DNA of 64,000 nucleotides from Mangrovibacterium marinum (lineage in GTDB: Bacteria > Bacteroidota > Bacteroidia > Bacteroidales > Prolixibacteraceae): contig NZ_QAAD01000015.1 in the NCBI RefSeq assembly GCF_003046625.1, positions 32,298 through 96,297 of the forward strand, given 5' to 3'. Below, piece after piece: positions 39,605 through 48,915 of the stretch. Position 1 is the first letter of the stretch, and each line of letters begins with the position of its first letter. The notes below the pieces were generated by a model, which worked only from the letters and a program-made list of their open reading frames with translations, was not told where the DNA came from and did not search any database. The translations under genes and the position numbers were made by a program.

Positions 39605-39623
39605 TTCATAGCTTGATAAAATA

Positions 39624-39659
39624 AAAAAGGCCGCTTTCCTGAATTGGAAGCGGCTTTTT
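39624..39659. terminator. Bidirectional terminator at the end of the rpoBC cluster
   Basis: GGCCGCTTTCC (39629-39639) pairs with GGAAGCGGCTT (39646-39656) with a one-base bulge, flanked by AAAAAA on the left and TTTTT on the right. It separates the DUF3467 gene from the converging citrate synthase gene. Confidence 0.8.
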
Positions 39660-39731
39660 CTATATCTATTCATGAACACGAGATCGACAGGTTGCAGATG
39701 TGCGGGTGCCGGGTGCCTCAAGATGCCGTTT

Positions 39732-41030
39732 CTAGCTTCCCGGTTGTTTTTTCAGGTATTCCTTTAACCAGGCGGTTGTAACACTTTTAGGCCTGATGAT
39801 AGGCTGGTGCAGTCCCCGGGCAATGGTGTTTTGCGCGCAGAACCCTAGAACCCGCGATATTCCGAACATCACGGTGTAAAACTCATAGTGTGTCATGCCG
39901 TAGTGGTACAACAACGAGCCGGAAATGGCATCGACGTTAGGCCAGGGATTAGCGACTTTGCCACCTTTGTACGATCTCAAAATGTCGGGAACTACTTGGA
40001 AGAGCTTTTTAACCGTTTGCAAATAAGGTGAATCACTGCAATGGGCGTCGCCAAATTTCATGAACGAGGTGAAGCGCGGATCGGTAACGCGAAGGACAGC
40101 GTGCCCATAGCCGGGGATAACTTTTCCTGCATCGAGGGTAGCTGTTACAAAATCCCGAACCTGGTCAACAGTTGGGTTGTTGCCAAATTGGTCGTGAATG
40201 CAGGTGATGAAGTTCAAGCACACCTGATTGGCGAGTCCGTGAAGCGGCCCAGCTAACCCGTTGAGCCCGGCAGATGCCGCTAGATAGATGTTGGAAAGTG
40301 CCGAATTGACGACCCGCGAGGTGAAGGCACTTACATTGCCTCCTTCATGGTCGCAGTGCAGTACTAGGTACAATCTGTTTAAATCGGCAAATGAAGGATT
40401 GTGCCGGTTAAATCCCAGGCGGTAGGTTAGGTTGCCGGCTAAGTCCAGCTTTTCGTCCGATGTGTCAATTAACTCACCATTCATGAACAGGATCCGATAG
40501 ATGCCGGCCGCCAGCTCGGGGAGCTTCGCGATCAGGTTTAGCGAGTCTTCAAGGGTGTATTTCCAGTAGTCGCTTTTTGGAATTCCCCGGGCATATTTTT
40601 GTTTGAAGACCGATTCCCCCTCCATCGCCAGGATCCCGATGCTGAACATGGTCATGGGGTGGGTGGTTTGGGACATCGACTTTAAAGTGGTCCATACATG
40701 TTGCGGAACCCGACTGCGCTTGTTGAACTCGCTCTTCAACTCATTAAGCTCGTCGACCGAGGGGAGGCTTCCGGTAACCAGCAGGAAGAAAATTTCTTCC
40801 GGGCTTTTATCTTCGAAATCGGGGATCTCCAGGTCGCTGATGAAAAGCCCCTTGTAGGGATCAACATAAGACGTGTTGCATACCAGACTTTTCATTCCCC
40901 GCATGCCTCCAAGTATATTCTTGACCGTAATTTCGCCGATCACAGCTTCGGGATAATCATTGTAAATGTGCTCGAGCTCTTGCGCTAGAGACTCGATGCG
41001 GCGCTTGACTTTCTCGATAAGTTTTTCCAT
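39732..41030 (-). CDS. gltA: Citrate synthase, eukaryotic-like type
   Basis: Condenses acetyl-CoA and oxaloacetate to citrate. I take the ATG at 41030 (432 aa, MEKLIEKVKRRIE); the longer frame to 41096 adds 22 residues without family character. Catalytic residues are visible: the first His in LAGPLHGLANQ, the second His in VIPGYGHAVLR, and the Asp in WPNVDAISGSLL. The pattern (PLHGLANQE-like motif with a PNVDxxSG motif) resembles the mitochondrial type more than the hexameric E. coli type. It is downstream of the dodecin gene on the same strand but separated from it by a terminator. Confidence 0.93.
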   Translation of the reverse strand: MEKLIEKVKRRIESLAQELEHIYNDYPEAVIGEITVKNILGGMRGMKSLVCNTSYVDPYKGLFISDLEIPDFEDKSPEEIFFLLVTGSLPSVDELNELKSEFNKRSRVPQHVWTTLKSMSQTTHPMTMFSIGILAMEGESVFKQKYARGIPKSDYWKYTLEDSLNLIAKLPELAAGIYRILFMNGELIDTSDEKLDLAGNLTYRLGFNRHNPSFADLNRLYLVLHCDHEGGNVSAFTSRVVNSALSNIYLAASAGLNGLAGPLHGLANQVCLNFITCIHDQFGNNPTVDQVRDFVTATLDAGKVIPGYGHAVLRVTDPRFTSFMKFGDAHCSDSPYLQTVKKLFQVVPDILRSYKGGKVANPWPNVDAISGSLLYHYGMTHYEFYTVMFGISRVLGFCAQNTIARGLHQPIIRPKSVTTAWLKEYLKKQPGS

Positions 41031-41144
41031 CGTATATTTTGCGATTAGGTGCGTTATGCAGCCTGGTCGATTGATCCATTCGTGGGCCACAACCAACGAC
41101 TGCCAGCATGATTTATAGGCATTTTGTTTATCAGCTAAAGAAGA

Positions 41145-41176
41145 AAGACCTTCCGAACGATTCGAGGGAAGGTCTT
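41145..41176 (-). terminator. Terminator of the dodecin gene
   Basis: AAGACCTTCC (41145-41154) and GGAAGGTCTT (41167-41176) pair perfectly over 10 bp, with an inner GAA/TTC stem. An A-rich run on the left supplies the U-tail on the minus strand. Confidence 0.8.
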
Positions 41177-41183
41177 GAAGACA

Positions 41184-41396
41184 TTAATGGTGACCTTCAA
41201 ACTTGAAGGATACTTTCAGCTTGGTACGGAATTCCATTGTGCCGTCGTTAATGTGGACATCCATAGCTGTTACCTCTGCAATACGTAAGTCGCGTAGTGT
41301 TTCAGAAGCTTTAGCTATTGCGTTTGTTGTTGCTTTTTCCCAGGATTCGGTACTGGTGCCAACAAGTTCAATCACTTTATAAACGCTTTCTGCCAT
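41184..41396 (-). CDS. Dodecin family flavin-binding protein
   Basis: Small cytoplasmic protein (70 aa) that forms a hollow dodecamer binding FMN, riboflavin or lumichrome, and in some bacteria CoA; it buffers flavins. The family pattern SVYKVIELVGTSTESWEKAT contains the flavin-stacking Trp, and the rest follows the beta-alpha-beta-beta fold (AEVTAMDVHINDGTMEFRTK). Length is exactly typical. It has a strong Shine-Dalgarno, AAGGAGT, six bases ahead of the ATG, rare in this window, and a strong terminator. Confidence 0.93.
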   Translation of the reverse strand: MAESVYKVIELVGTSTESWEKATTNAIAKASETLRDLRIAEVTAMDVHINDGTMEFRTKLKVSFKFEGHH

Positions 41397-41740
41397 AGTT
41401 TACTCCTTTCTAATTGGTTTTACTAGCTTGTACCGAATTTTTGTTGAATCAGTTTCGCAAAATCAACTGCTTGACAATAGCTTCCACATCTTTGACTGCC
41501 CGAAAGGCTGCAAAACGGTTCTCGAAGTTTAGAACAGCTATGAGGCGATCAATTCTTAAGATGTGTTTGTTCGGGCATTTCCCGAAAAATTGTCTGCGCT
41601 TTTTATCGGGTGAGGGTTTCTGATATTTCGTGAATTTTGTACTTTCGGATCGAACAAAGAACAGCCCGAAGAGTATTTGCTGCAATGGGCTTTGATCTCG
41701 TTGGTTCACAGCGAATGCGAAAATTATCTTTTAATTACGA

Positions 41741-44700
41741 ATGAAAGCCACCTACGCCAAACTATTCCTCCTGTTAAGCATATTGTTTTGTTCGCAGTTC
41801 GGATTTGCATATTCAACGCTGCGGCAGCAAGATCAAATTCGCTTTCAATACTATACATCCGATGACGGGTTGGCGCAAAATACGGTTGACTGTATTTTGA
41901 GGGATTCTCGCGGTTTTATGTGGTTTGGCACTTGGAACGGCTTGTGCCGGTTCGACGGTTATTCATTTGTAACTTACCGGCAGGAGTCCGAGCCTGAAGG
42001 ATTACCCAACAATTTTATTTATTCGCTATGCAACGATTCGGATGGCAATATTTGGGTGGGAACACGGTGCGGATTAACTCATTACATTTTTAATGAAGAG
42101 CGCTTTGACGTGCCGGATGTCATAGATTCGGTTTTTGCCGCTTTGGCAGTCAACGACCTGAAGCTCGACAGTAAGGGAAACTTGTGGGTTGCTACCGAAG
42201 ATGCCGGCCTTTGGTGTGTTGCTTTTGACCGTGGCGGGGAGGCGAGGCGAGTGGAGAATATACTTCCTGCACGAACCATCAATCGTCTGTATGTTGCCGG
42301 TGATCTGCTGTTTGTTGGTTCAGAGGCGGGCCTTGAAGTGCTGGATTTGACGAACAAACAAGCTGTAAACGACTATAGCCGTTTGCAACAACTTGTTCAG
42401 GAGCTCGACGTACGTGCGATCTTTGCCGATTCAAAAGGGAATCTTTGGATTGGGACGGGCCTGGGGCTTTATATGCAAAGCAAGAACGGGGATTCGGTCG
42501 CTGAGTTTTATCACAATCCGGATGATCCCTACAGTCTGAATCATTTGGCGGTTAGCTCTATTGTTGAAGATGCCAGTCATACGGTTATTGTTGGCACCTT
42601 GGGCGGACTGAATTATTACCAACCCGAGGTTGGTGGATTTGTGCATTTGAGAAATGGAAATCTTGAAAATGAACGCTTAAATAATCCATTTGTAAATAGT
42701 ATGGCCGCTGACGAAGATGGCAATGTATGGGTTGGTACGGACAAGGGGGGAATAAATCACTACAATATTTTTCAGAAGCCATTTTTCGCACTGGTTCACG
42801 ATCCGGCTAATGCAAACAGTTTAAGCCTGAATACGGTTAACTCAATCTTGAAAGAAGACGAGGTGCTGTGGGTTGGTACGGCCGGTGGTGGCTTGAATCG
42901 CATCAGCGCAAACAACACGCGTGTTGAGCGCCTCAGCCTCAGCCCACTGAATGCAAGCTCCTCGGTCGATAATTTTGTCTCGTCCATTTTTCGCGATTCC
43001 CGGGGCGATCTGTGGCTCGGAACCTGGGGGGGAGGCCTTAAACGATTGGTATCGTTTCGTTCGCAGCAGCTTGAGTCGTTTGTCCCGCAGGCAGACGATC
43101 CGCATTCTATCGAGTCCGGATTTGTCTCTTCGGTTTGTGAGATGTCCCCCGGAGTGCTTTTAGTAGGTACGGAAAGCGGGCTCGATATTTTTGATGTCGA
43201 CTCCAGGCACTTTAAACATGTTGATCTTAAAACGGGGAGGGGCGAAGCCATGGAAATTGGCTGTATGCTGCTGGATCAACAGCGCAACCTTTGGCTCGGT
43301 ACACGAAACGGACTTTTTCGCTTTCGGCAGCAGGATTTGGAACAATTTGACCAACTCGAACGGATCCCCTACGACTTGTATCTCAACGATCCCTCCGACT
43401 CAAGTTCGCTTGCGGGTAATTATGTCATCTCGTTGTTGCAGTCCAGCGACGGAACCATTTGGGGAGGTACTTATGGAAACGGTATTTGTGCTTTCGTAAA
43501 CGGAGCCGACGGAAACATTCAGTTTGAAAACTACAACCAGAGCAATGGGCTTTGCAATAATGTAGCCTATGCGCTTGCCGAAGATCCGGCAGGCAATATT
43601 TGGATTAGCACCGATAAAGGCTTGTCGAAATTTAACCCGGCAGAAGAGCATTTTCAGAATTTCTTTGTTAAAGATGGTTTGTTGAGCGATCAGTTTTATT
43701 GGGGGGCATCCTGTGCCGACCATGAAGGGAATTTGTATTTTGGCAGCATTGCCGGGCTGAACTATTTTAACGCAGCTGAGATTGAACGCTACAGTCCAAC
43801 CCGCAAGGCCGTGTTAACAGCGTTTTCAGTTTTTAACAAACCGGTTGAAATTGGGAAGAAGTATCATTCGCAACAAATCCTGTCCGGCACAATCTCTCAA
43901 ACCGATAGAGTCCGGTTGTCTCACAAGGATGCGGTGATCTCCATTGAGTTTGCAGCGCTGGATTACTTCCTACCCGAAAAAATAGCATACCAGTACAAAT
44001 TGGAGGGCGTGGATAAAAACTGGATTCAAGTTCCGGCTACCCGGCGCTTTGCCAATTACACCAATCTGGTCGGAGGCAACTATATTTTTAAAGTTCGAGC
44101 CTCAAACAGCGATGGTGTATGGTCAGATCAATGCGCCGAATTGCGGATTACGGTTCATCCTCCTTTTTACAAGACCATCTGGTTTCAGTTGTTTGCGATA
44201 TTGCTGTTGGTTGTTGCGGTGATCGCTTATATTCGCTATCGAACACGTTTTCTGGAAATGCAAAAGCGAAAACTGGAAGCATTGGTCCACCAGCGAACAC
44301 AGCAAATTGAAGCACAAAAAGAAAAACTCGAGCAGCAGGCGTTTCGCTTGCAGCGCACCAATTATCAATTGGAGGAAAGGCAACGCCTGATTGAAGGACA
44401 AAAACTGGAACTGGAACAACAAAATGCTCAAATTGCTTTGCAACGCGATGAGTTAATTGAGTTGAACGAGAAGGTGAAGCTGGTTAATCAACTGCGACTC
44501 CGTTTTTTTACCAATATTTCGCATGAGTTCCGTACCCCGCTGACCCTGATTATCGACCCGATTGAGCATCTGATGAAAAAGTTAAAGGGCGATAAAAACG
44601 CCTTGGGTACGCTGAAAATTGTCAACCGAAATGCCCAACGATTGTTGCACCTGATCAATCAACTTCTTTACTTTCGACGAATCGAAAACGGGAAGCTCGA

Positions 44701-46093
44701 TCTGCGGGTTTGTATGGGGGAGCTCAACTCGTTTTTGTACCAGGTTTACGAATCATTCGTCGACCTGGCCCAGCATCAGCACATCGACTATCAGTTCAGT
44801 GCCGCCGAAGCGCCCGCCGAAAGCTGGTTTGATGCCGAAAAGCTCGAAAATGTTTTTTATAATCTGCTTTCTAATGCCTTTAAATATACGCCGGAAAGGG
44901 GACGTATTTCGATGAGAATTAGTTATGTCACCCAAAGCATCGATTCGGGAGCAGATCAGCCGTTGCTTTGTGTGGAGATACATGATTCCGGTGTGGGTAT
45001 TAAGGAAGAAGATATGCCATTCATTTTCGAACGTTTTTATCAGGTTAGTTCCGAGAAGCATTCGAAGCTGAAAAGCTCCGGAATTGGTTTGGCTTTGACC
45101 CTGGAGCTGGTGCAGGCTTTACACGGCAAACTGGAGGTGGAAAGCACGGCCGGAAAAGGGAGCTGCTTTAAAGTTTTACTTCCCTACACAGCCGATGCTT
45201 TCGACGAACAGGAGTTGGATCATAGCGTTGTGCCTGCGGAAGTGAATTTGCGTGGCCGCATCGATGTATTGTTAGAAAGTGTTAGTCAGCCCGACGAAGC
45301 GGAGCAACCGGACGATGAAGGGCCAGAAGACTCCAAGTCGAAGCCTCTGGTGCTGATTGTTGAAGACAATTTCGATTTGCGCAGCTTCCTGGTTCAAACC
45401 TTGCGCTCAGACTATCGGGTGATTGGTGCCGAGAATGGAAAAGAAGGTCTTTCGGCGGCTAAAAAATACTCACCCGAGCTGATTATCAGCGATGTGATGA
45501 TGCCCGAAATGGACGGCATCGAACTGTGTAGCCGGCTGAAGAAGGACATTCAAACCAGCCATATCCCGGTTATTCTGCTAACGGCCCGCAATATGGTTGA
45601 AAACTGGATTGAAGGATTGGAGACCGGAGCTGATGATTACATTCCGAAGCCGTTTAACTTGCAGGTGTTGCAGGCACGCATGACGAACCTGATTGAAGGA
45701 AGACTTCGGTTGAAGAAAATGTTCAGTAACCCGGCCGAGGTGATGCCCGGGCAAGGAACGACCAATCCGGTGGATGAAGAGTTTATGGCACGGGTTTACG
45801 AAGTGCTCGCAAAATCCTATTCGAATCCCGATTTTTCAGCCAGCCAGTTTGCCTCCGAAATGTTTATGAGCCGCAGCTTGCTGTATAAAAAAATACGAGC
45901 CATTACCGATTTAAATATTACCGATTTCATCAATTCATATAAGTTGAAGAAAGCTGTCTCGCTGATTAAAGAAGGTAAATTGCCGATCGCTGATGTCGCT
46001 TTTAAGGCCGGTTTTAATGATCCGAAGTATTTCAGCCGCATCTTTAAAAAGTTCTACGGCATGACCCCGACTGAATTTGCAGCGAAGGATTAA
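41741..46093 (+). CDS. Hybrid two-component system sensor-regulator (HTCS)
   Basis: Membrane-spanning one-protein two-component system controlling the adjacent polysaccharide utilization genes. The 1450-aa protein has a signal peptide (about 1-23) and two periplasmic beta-propellers built from Reg_prop repeats (WFGTWNGLCRFDG, WVGTDKGGINHY, WISTDKGLSKFN; about 35-690). A Y_Y_Y domain (about 725-806), one transmembrane helix (about 809-834) and a coiled coil follow. The kinase part has HisKA with His928 (NISHEFRTPLT) and HATPase (about 1025-1150); the receiver domain has Asp1251 (ISDVMMPEMDG), and an AraC-type DNA-binding domain (about 1345-1450) ends the protein. All catalytic residues are present. 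By analogy with the arabinan-sensing HTCS of Bacteroides thetaiotaomicron it probably binds arabino-oligosaccharides; this is inference from the enzymes nearby. Confidence 0.95.
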   Translation: MKATYAKLFLLLSILFCSQFGFAYSTLRQQDQIRFQYYTSDDGLAQNTVDCILRDSRGFMWFGTWNGLCRFDGYSFVTYRQESEPEGLPNNFIYSLCNDSDGNIWVGTRCGLTHYIFNEERFDVPDVIDSVFAALAVNDLKLDSKGNLWVATEDAGLWCVAFDRGGEARRVENILPARTINRLYVAGDLLFVGSEAGLEVLDLTNKQAVNDYSRLQQLVQELDVRAIFADSKGNLWIGTGLGLYMQSKNGDSVAEFYHNPDDPYSLNHLAVSSIVEDASHTVIVGTLGGLNYYQPEVGGFVHLRNGNLENERLNNPFVNSMAADEDGNVWVGTDKGGINHYNIFQKPFFALVHDPANANSLSLNTVNSILKEDEVLWVGTAGGGLNRISANNTRVERLSLSPLNASSSVDNFVSSIFRDSRGDLWLGTWGGGLKRLVSFRSQQLESFVPQADDPHSIESGFVSSVCEMSPGVLLVGTESGLDIFDVDSRHFKHVDLKTGRGEAMEIGCMLLDQQRNLWLGTRNGLFRFRQQDLEQFDQLERIPYDLYLNDPSDSSSLAGNYVISLLQSSDGTIWGGTYGNGICAFVNGADGNIQFENYNQSNGLCNNVAYALAEDPAGNIWISTDKGLSKFNPAEEHFQNFFVKDGLLSDQFYWGASCADHEGNLYFGSIAGLNYFNAAEIERYSPTRKAVLTAFSVFNKPVEIGKKYHSQQILSGTISQTDRVRLSHKDAVISIEFAALDYFLPEKIAYQYKLEGVDKNWIQVPATRRFANYTNLVGGNYIFKVRASNSDGVWSDQCAELRITVHPPFYKTIWFQLFAILLLVVAVIAYIRYRTRFLEMQKRKLEALVHQRTQQIEAQKEKLEQQAFRLQRTNYQLEERQRLIEGQKLELEQQNAQIALQRDELIELNEKVKLVNQLRLRFFTNISHEFRTPLTLIIDPIEHLMKKLKGDKNALGTLKIVNRNAQRLLHLINQLLYFRRIENGKLDLRVCMGELNSFLYQVYESFVDLAQHQHIDYQFSAAEAPAESWFDAEKLENVFYNLLSNAFKYTPERGRISMRISYVTQSIDSGADQPLLCVEIHDSGVGIKEEDMPFIFERFYQVSSEKHSKLKSSGIGLALTLELVQALHGKLEVESTAGKGSCFKVLLPYTADAFDEQELDHSVVPAEVNLRGRIDVLLESVSQPDEAEQPDDEGPEDSKSKPLVLIVEDNFDLRSFLVQTLRSDYRVIGAENGKEGLSAAKKYSPELIISDVMMPEMDGIELCSRLKKDIQTSHIPVILLTARNMVENWIEGLETGADDYIPKPFNLQVLQARMTNLIEGRLRLKKMFSNPAEVMPGQGTTNPVDEEFMARVYEVLAKSYSNPDFSASQFASEMFMSRSLLYKKIRAITDLNITDFINSYKLKKAVSLIKEGKLPIADVAFKAGFNDPKYFSRIFKKFYGMTPTEFAAKD

Positions 46094-46643
46094 AATGTCA
46101 GTCTGTCAGTTGGTTATGATTTTGAATTGAACGTAGAGTCTCCCTGATTTCCTGTTTTGTCCACTTCAATTATTCGTCAGTCCTCCCGGCTGATTCCCTT
46201 GCTGCGTACTTTTACGGTTGACTTAAGTGAACAAGACAAACCAAATCTTATGAAGAATCTAAATGCTGCTGTTTTTAACTTCTTTTTTTCTTTCGCGGGC
46301 GCATATTCCCTAACACCAACTTCCCGGTTGCCAATGCCATTGGTTGGAACTGAATTTGATCTTTTGGACAGAACCAAGCATGTAGCCGACTTGGTCGGAT
46401 GGGCTGTAAAAGCCGAAGCCGATTCCGGTCATGCAGCAGCTGCGACTGTTCTGCTGTGTTCATCCGGAACAAAACAAATCCGGATAGATCACCCTTCAAT
46501 TTTCGTTGCACGAATTTCAGATTATTTCAGAATTGCGTGTTGACAGATTCCGTTCCCCGGCTTCATGGTGGGGCAACGAACACCTGTGTTTGTTTGATCG
46601 TGAATGATGAAAATCTTATTATAACCAATCCAAATTTTAATTT
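46094..46643. other. 550-bp gene-free region ahead of the Sus operon
   Basis: The stretch between the HTCS gene and the LamG lipoprotein gene should hold the operon promoter and the HTCS binding site. I see no consensus TAnnTTTG promoter, no clear terminator for the HTCS gene, and only a weak open frame (ATG at 46250 to 46543) without family resemblance. Confidence 0.5.
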
Positions 46644-48893
46644 ATGAATAAAAAAAACAGATCGATAATGATGCTTGTCATTCTTGGCTTATTGGGCTTA
46701 TGGTCCTGCCAGGAATGGGGAGAGATGGATCCGCCCGCCGGGAACCAGGTTTTTCCGAAACTGGTTTTAAAGGGGGACTTTCGGTTTAGCGCAGAATTTC
46801 CTGAGGAAGTTACTTTAGGAGCGTTCGAAGGCGGAGTGAATCCGTCGATAATCGTAGATGATTCTCTTGGATATGTAGCCGGATTAAGCACTGGTTATAT
46901 AAAAGTAGACAATCCTCTTTTTGACGCTTCTTTACAAAAAGGTTTTTCTCTTACCATCTGGGTAAAAGTTTCGGATACGAATCCGGACGATGCCGCACTG
47001 TTTTCTTTTTCTAACGACGAAGGAACAACATTGTATATGACAGAGAATGGCTCCCTAACTTATGCGACTTCTGAAGGAACTACTTCGAACAGTATATCCG
47101 AAGATTTATTTACAGCTAACGAATGGCATTATCTGGCAATCACGATTGAAACTGATGGCTATGTTGTGAATGTAGATGGCGTTGAAAAGTTAAACGTAAC
47201 ATCTTCAGGTATCGATTTTCAGCAAGTCATAGATGCAGTTCCATCTTTACGATCTTTTTATTTAGGTTATGGATCCGGAATTGCTCCGGATGCAATATGG
47301 ATGGACAATATCAGGGTTTTTCGGAACCTTATTACGGCAGATTATATAGAAATTCCGGAGGTGATCAACGATGCTGGAATAGTTCTTCCAACGCCTGTTT
47401 ATTACCAGAATTTTGAGTTTGGCCTAACTACCGAAACAATAATGGGGACAGGAGCTGTAGTAACTGATGACTCTGATGATAACCCCTATTTTGGAAAGGT
47501 GTATTATAACGCCGGTTCACCTGAAATCGCATTGCAACGGACTAATTACTTGCAATTGCCGAGTGATATCTTTTCTAAAGTTACAAACTCAGGAAGTAAT
47601 GAAATGACAATTTCATTTTGGGTTAATAATGGCGAGGCTGCTTCTTCTTCCTATTATTGGAGTCCACTTTTTGCAGCTTACAATGCTGCTCCGGAGTCGG
47701 GAGCGAATTATCCTCCGTTCTTTGCTCTTCAGGCACGTCTTGCTACAATGATAAACACGAATGGTAAAGACAACGTTGGTGATAAATGGTGTGATTTTAC
47801 AGATGCTCAAAACGATGCGGGTGAAAATACAGTAGATGTGACGTGGCTGGATGGCGATTGGCATTTTTACACAGCCGTTTGGACAACAACAACTGTTTCG
47901 ATATATGTTGACGGAGTCGCTAAAAATACTTGGACTGTTGATGGATCTTCAGCCGGTAATTTCATTTCTTCTCCAATGACAGAAGGCTCTTTGCTTCAAT
48001 ATATCTGTTTAGGTGGAAACCAAGGGTGGACTTGGGGCGATCCGGATGTGCCGTATAAATTTGATGATGTCGCTATTTATTCAGAGGCTCTTTCTGTAAC
48101 TCAAATAGAACAAATAATTTCTGAAAAATACACACACCCAGATGTCCTTCCGACACCTGTTTATGCTCAGGATTTTGAAAATGGTTTAACATCAGAACAA
48201 ATAGTCGGCTCAGGTGAAATTGTTGCTGATGACTCTGACGACAGTCAGCATTTTGGACAAGTATTTTACAATGTTGGTGCTAATGGTACTGAAGCTCAGA
48301 GATCCAATTATTTGCTATTACCAAGCAATGTCTTTTCTAATATTACCAACGCTCAGACGAATGAAATGACCATTTCTTTTTGGGTAAACCAGGGGACTGC
48401 TGATACCGGATTTAATTGGTATCCTATGTTTTCTGCTTACGGGGCGGCGCCTGTTGATAATTCAAATACAACACCAATGATGATTTTACAGTCAAGACTT
48501 GTGGCACAAGTGAATTGCCCGGGCGGAGAATGGTGTGATTTTACAGATTCTCAAAATGATGAAGGTGTAAATTATGCCGTTAACGATTGGTTGCACGATG
48601 GAGCATGGCATTTTTACACTGCAGTGTGGACATCAACAACGCTAACTATTTATGTTGACGGTGTTGTCCGAAATAGTTGGACTGTTGATGGTGTAACAAC
48701 GGACGGAGAATACATTTCAGGACCATTAACACAAGGTAATTTACTTCCTTATGTTTGCTTAGGCGGTAACCAGGCTTGGAATTGGGGCGATAATGATCCT
48801 TCATACAAGTTTGACGATGTCGCTATTTATTCTGTAGCTCTTTCCGAAAGTCAAATAGCAGATATCATGACTGCAAAATATGCAACCGAATAA
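46644..48893 (+). CDS. Lipoprotein with three LamG/concanavalin-like domains
   Basis: Predicted outer-membrane lipoprotein, 749 aa, with lipobox Cys22 (LGLWSCQEW). An N-terminal LamG-like domain (about residues 50-245) is followed by two tandem domains, about 248-499 and 502-749. The two tandem domains are close copies of each other: both start LPTPVY.QDFE-like, share EMTISFWVN, WCDFTD.QND, DWHFYTAVW-like and KFDDVAIYS, and stretches of the DNA are nearly identical. LamG folds bind glycans in many systems, so a surface glycan-binding role is likely. The gene opens the susC/susD operon, whereas accessory binding lipoproteins usually follow susD. Its codons look more AT-rich than those of the susC genes. 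Ligand unknown. Confidence 0.85.
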   Translation: MNKKNRSIMMLVILGLLGLWSCQEWGEMDPPAGNQVFPKLVLKGDFRFSAEFPEEVTLGAFEGGVNPSIIVDDSLGYVAGLSTGYIKVDNPLFDASLQKGFSLTIWVKVSDTNPDDAALFSFSNDEGTTLYMTENGSLTYATSEGTTSNSISEDLFTANEWHYLAITIETDGYVVNVDGVEKLNVTSSGIDFQQVIDAVPSLRSFYLGYGSGIAPDAIWMDNIRVFRNLITADYIEIPEVINDAGIVLPTPVYYQNFEFGLTTETIMGTGAVVTDDSDDNPYFGKVYYNAGSPEIALQRTNYLQLPSDIFSKVTNSGSNEMTISFWVNNGEAASSSYYWSPLFAAYNAAPESGANYPPFFALQARLATMINTNGKDNVGDKWCDFTDAQNDAGENTVDVTWLDGDWHFYTAVWTTTTVSIYVDGVAKNTWTVDGSSAGNFISSPMTEGSLLQYICLGGNQGWTWGDPDVPYKFDDVAIYSEALSVTQIEQIISEKYTHPDVLPTPVYAQDFENGLTSEQIVGSGEIVADDSDDSQHFGQVFYNVGANGTEAQRSNYLLLPSNVFSNITNAQTNEMTISFWVNQGTADTGFNWYPMFSAYGAAPVDNSNTTPMMILQSRLVAQVNCPGGEWCDFTDSQNDEGVNYAVNDWLHDGAWHFYTAVWTSTTLTIYVDGVVRNSWTVDGVTTDGEYISGPLTQGNLLPYVCLGGNQAWNWGDNDPSYKFDDVAIYSVALSESQIADIMTAKYATE

Positions 48894-48915
48894 TCTTAAG
48901 TCAAGATAACCAATT

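Noticed and set aside
41031..41096. 22-residue N-terminal extension of citrate synthase
   Set aside because: No family character; the ATG at 41030 starts a typical helix of the family.
46250..46543. 97-codon plus-strand frame between the HTCS and LamG genes
   Set aside because: Irregular composition, no family resemblance and a location in what should be the operon control region.
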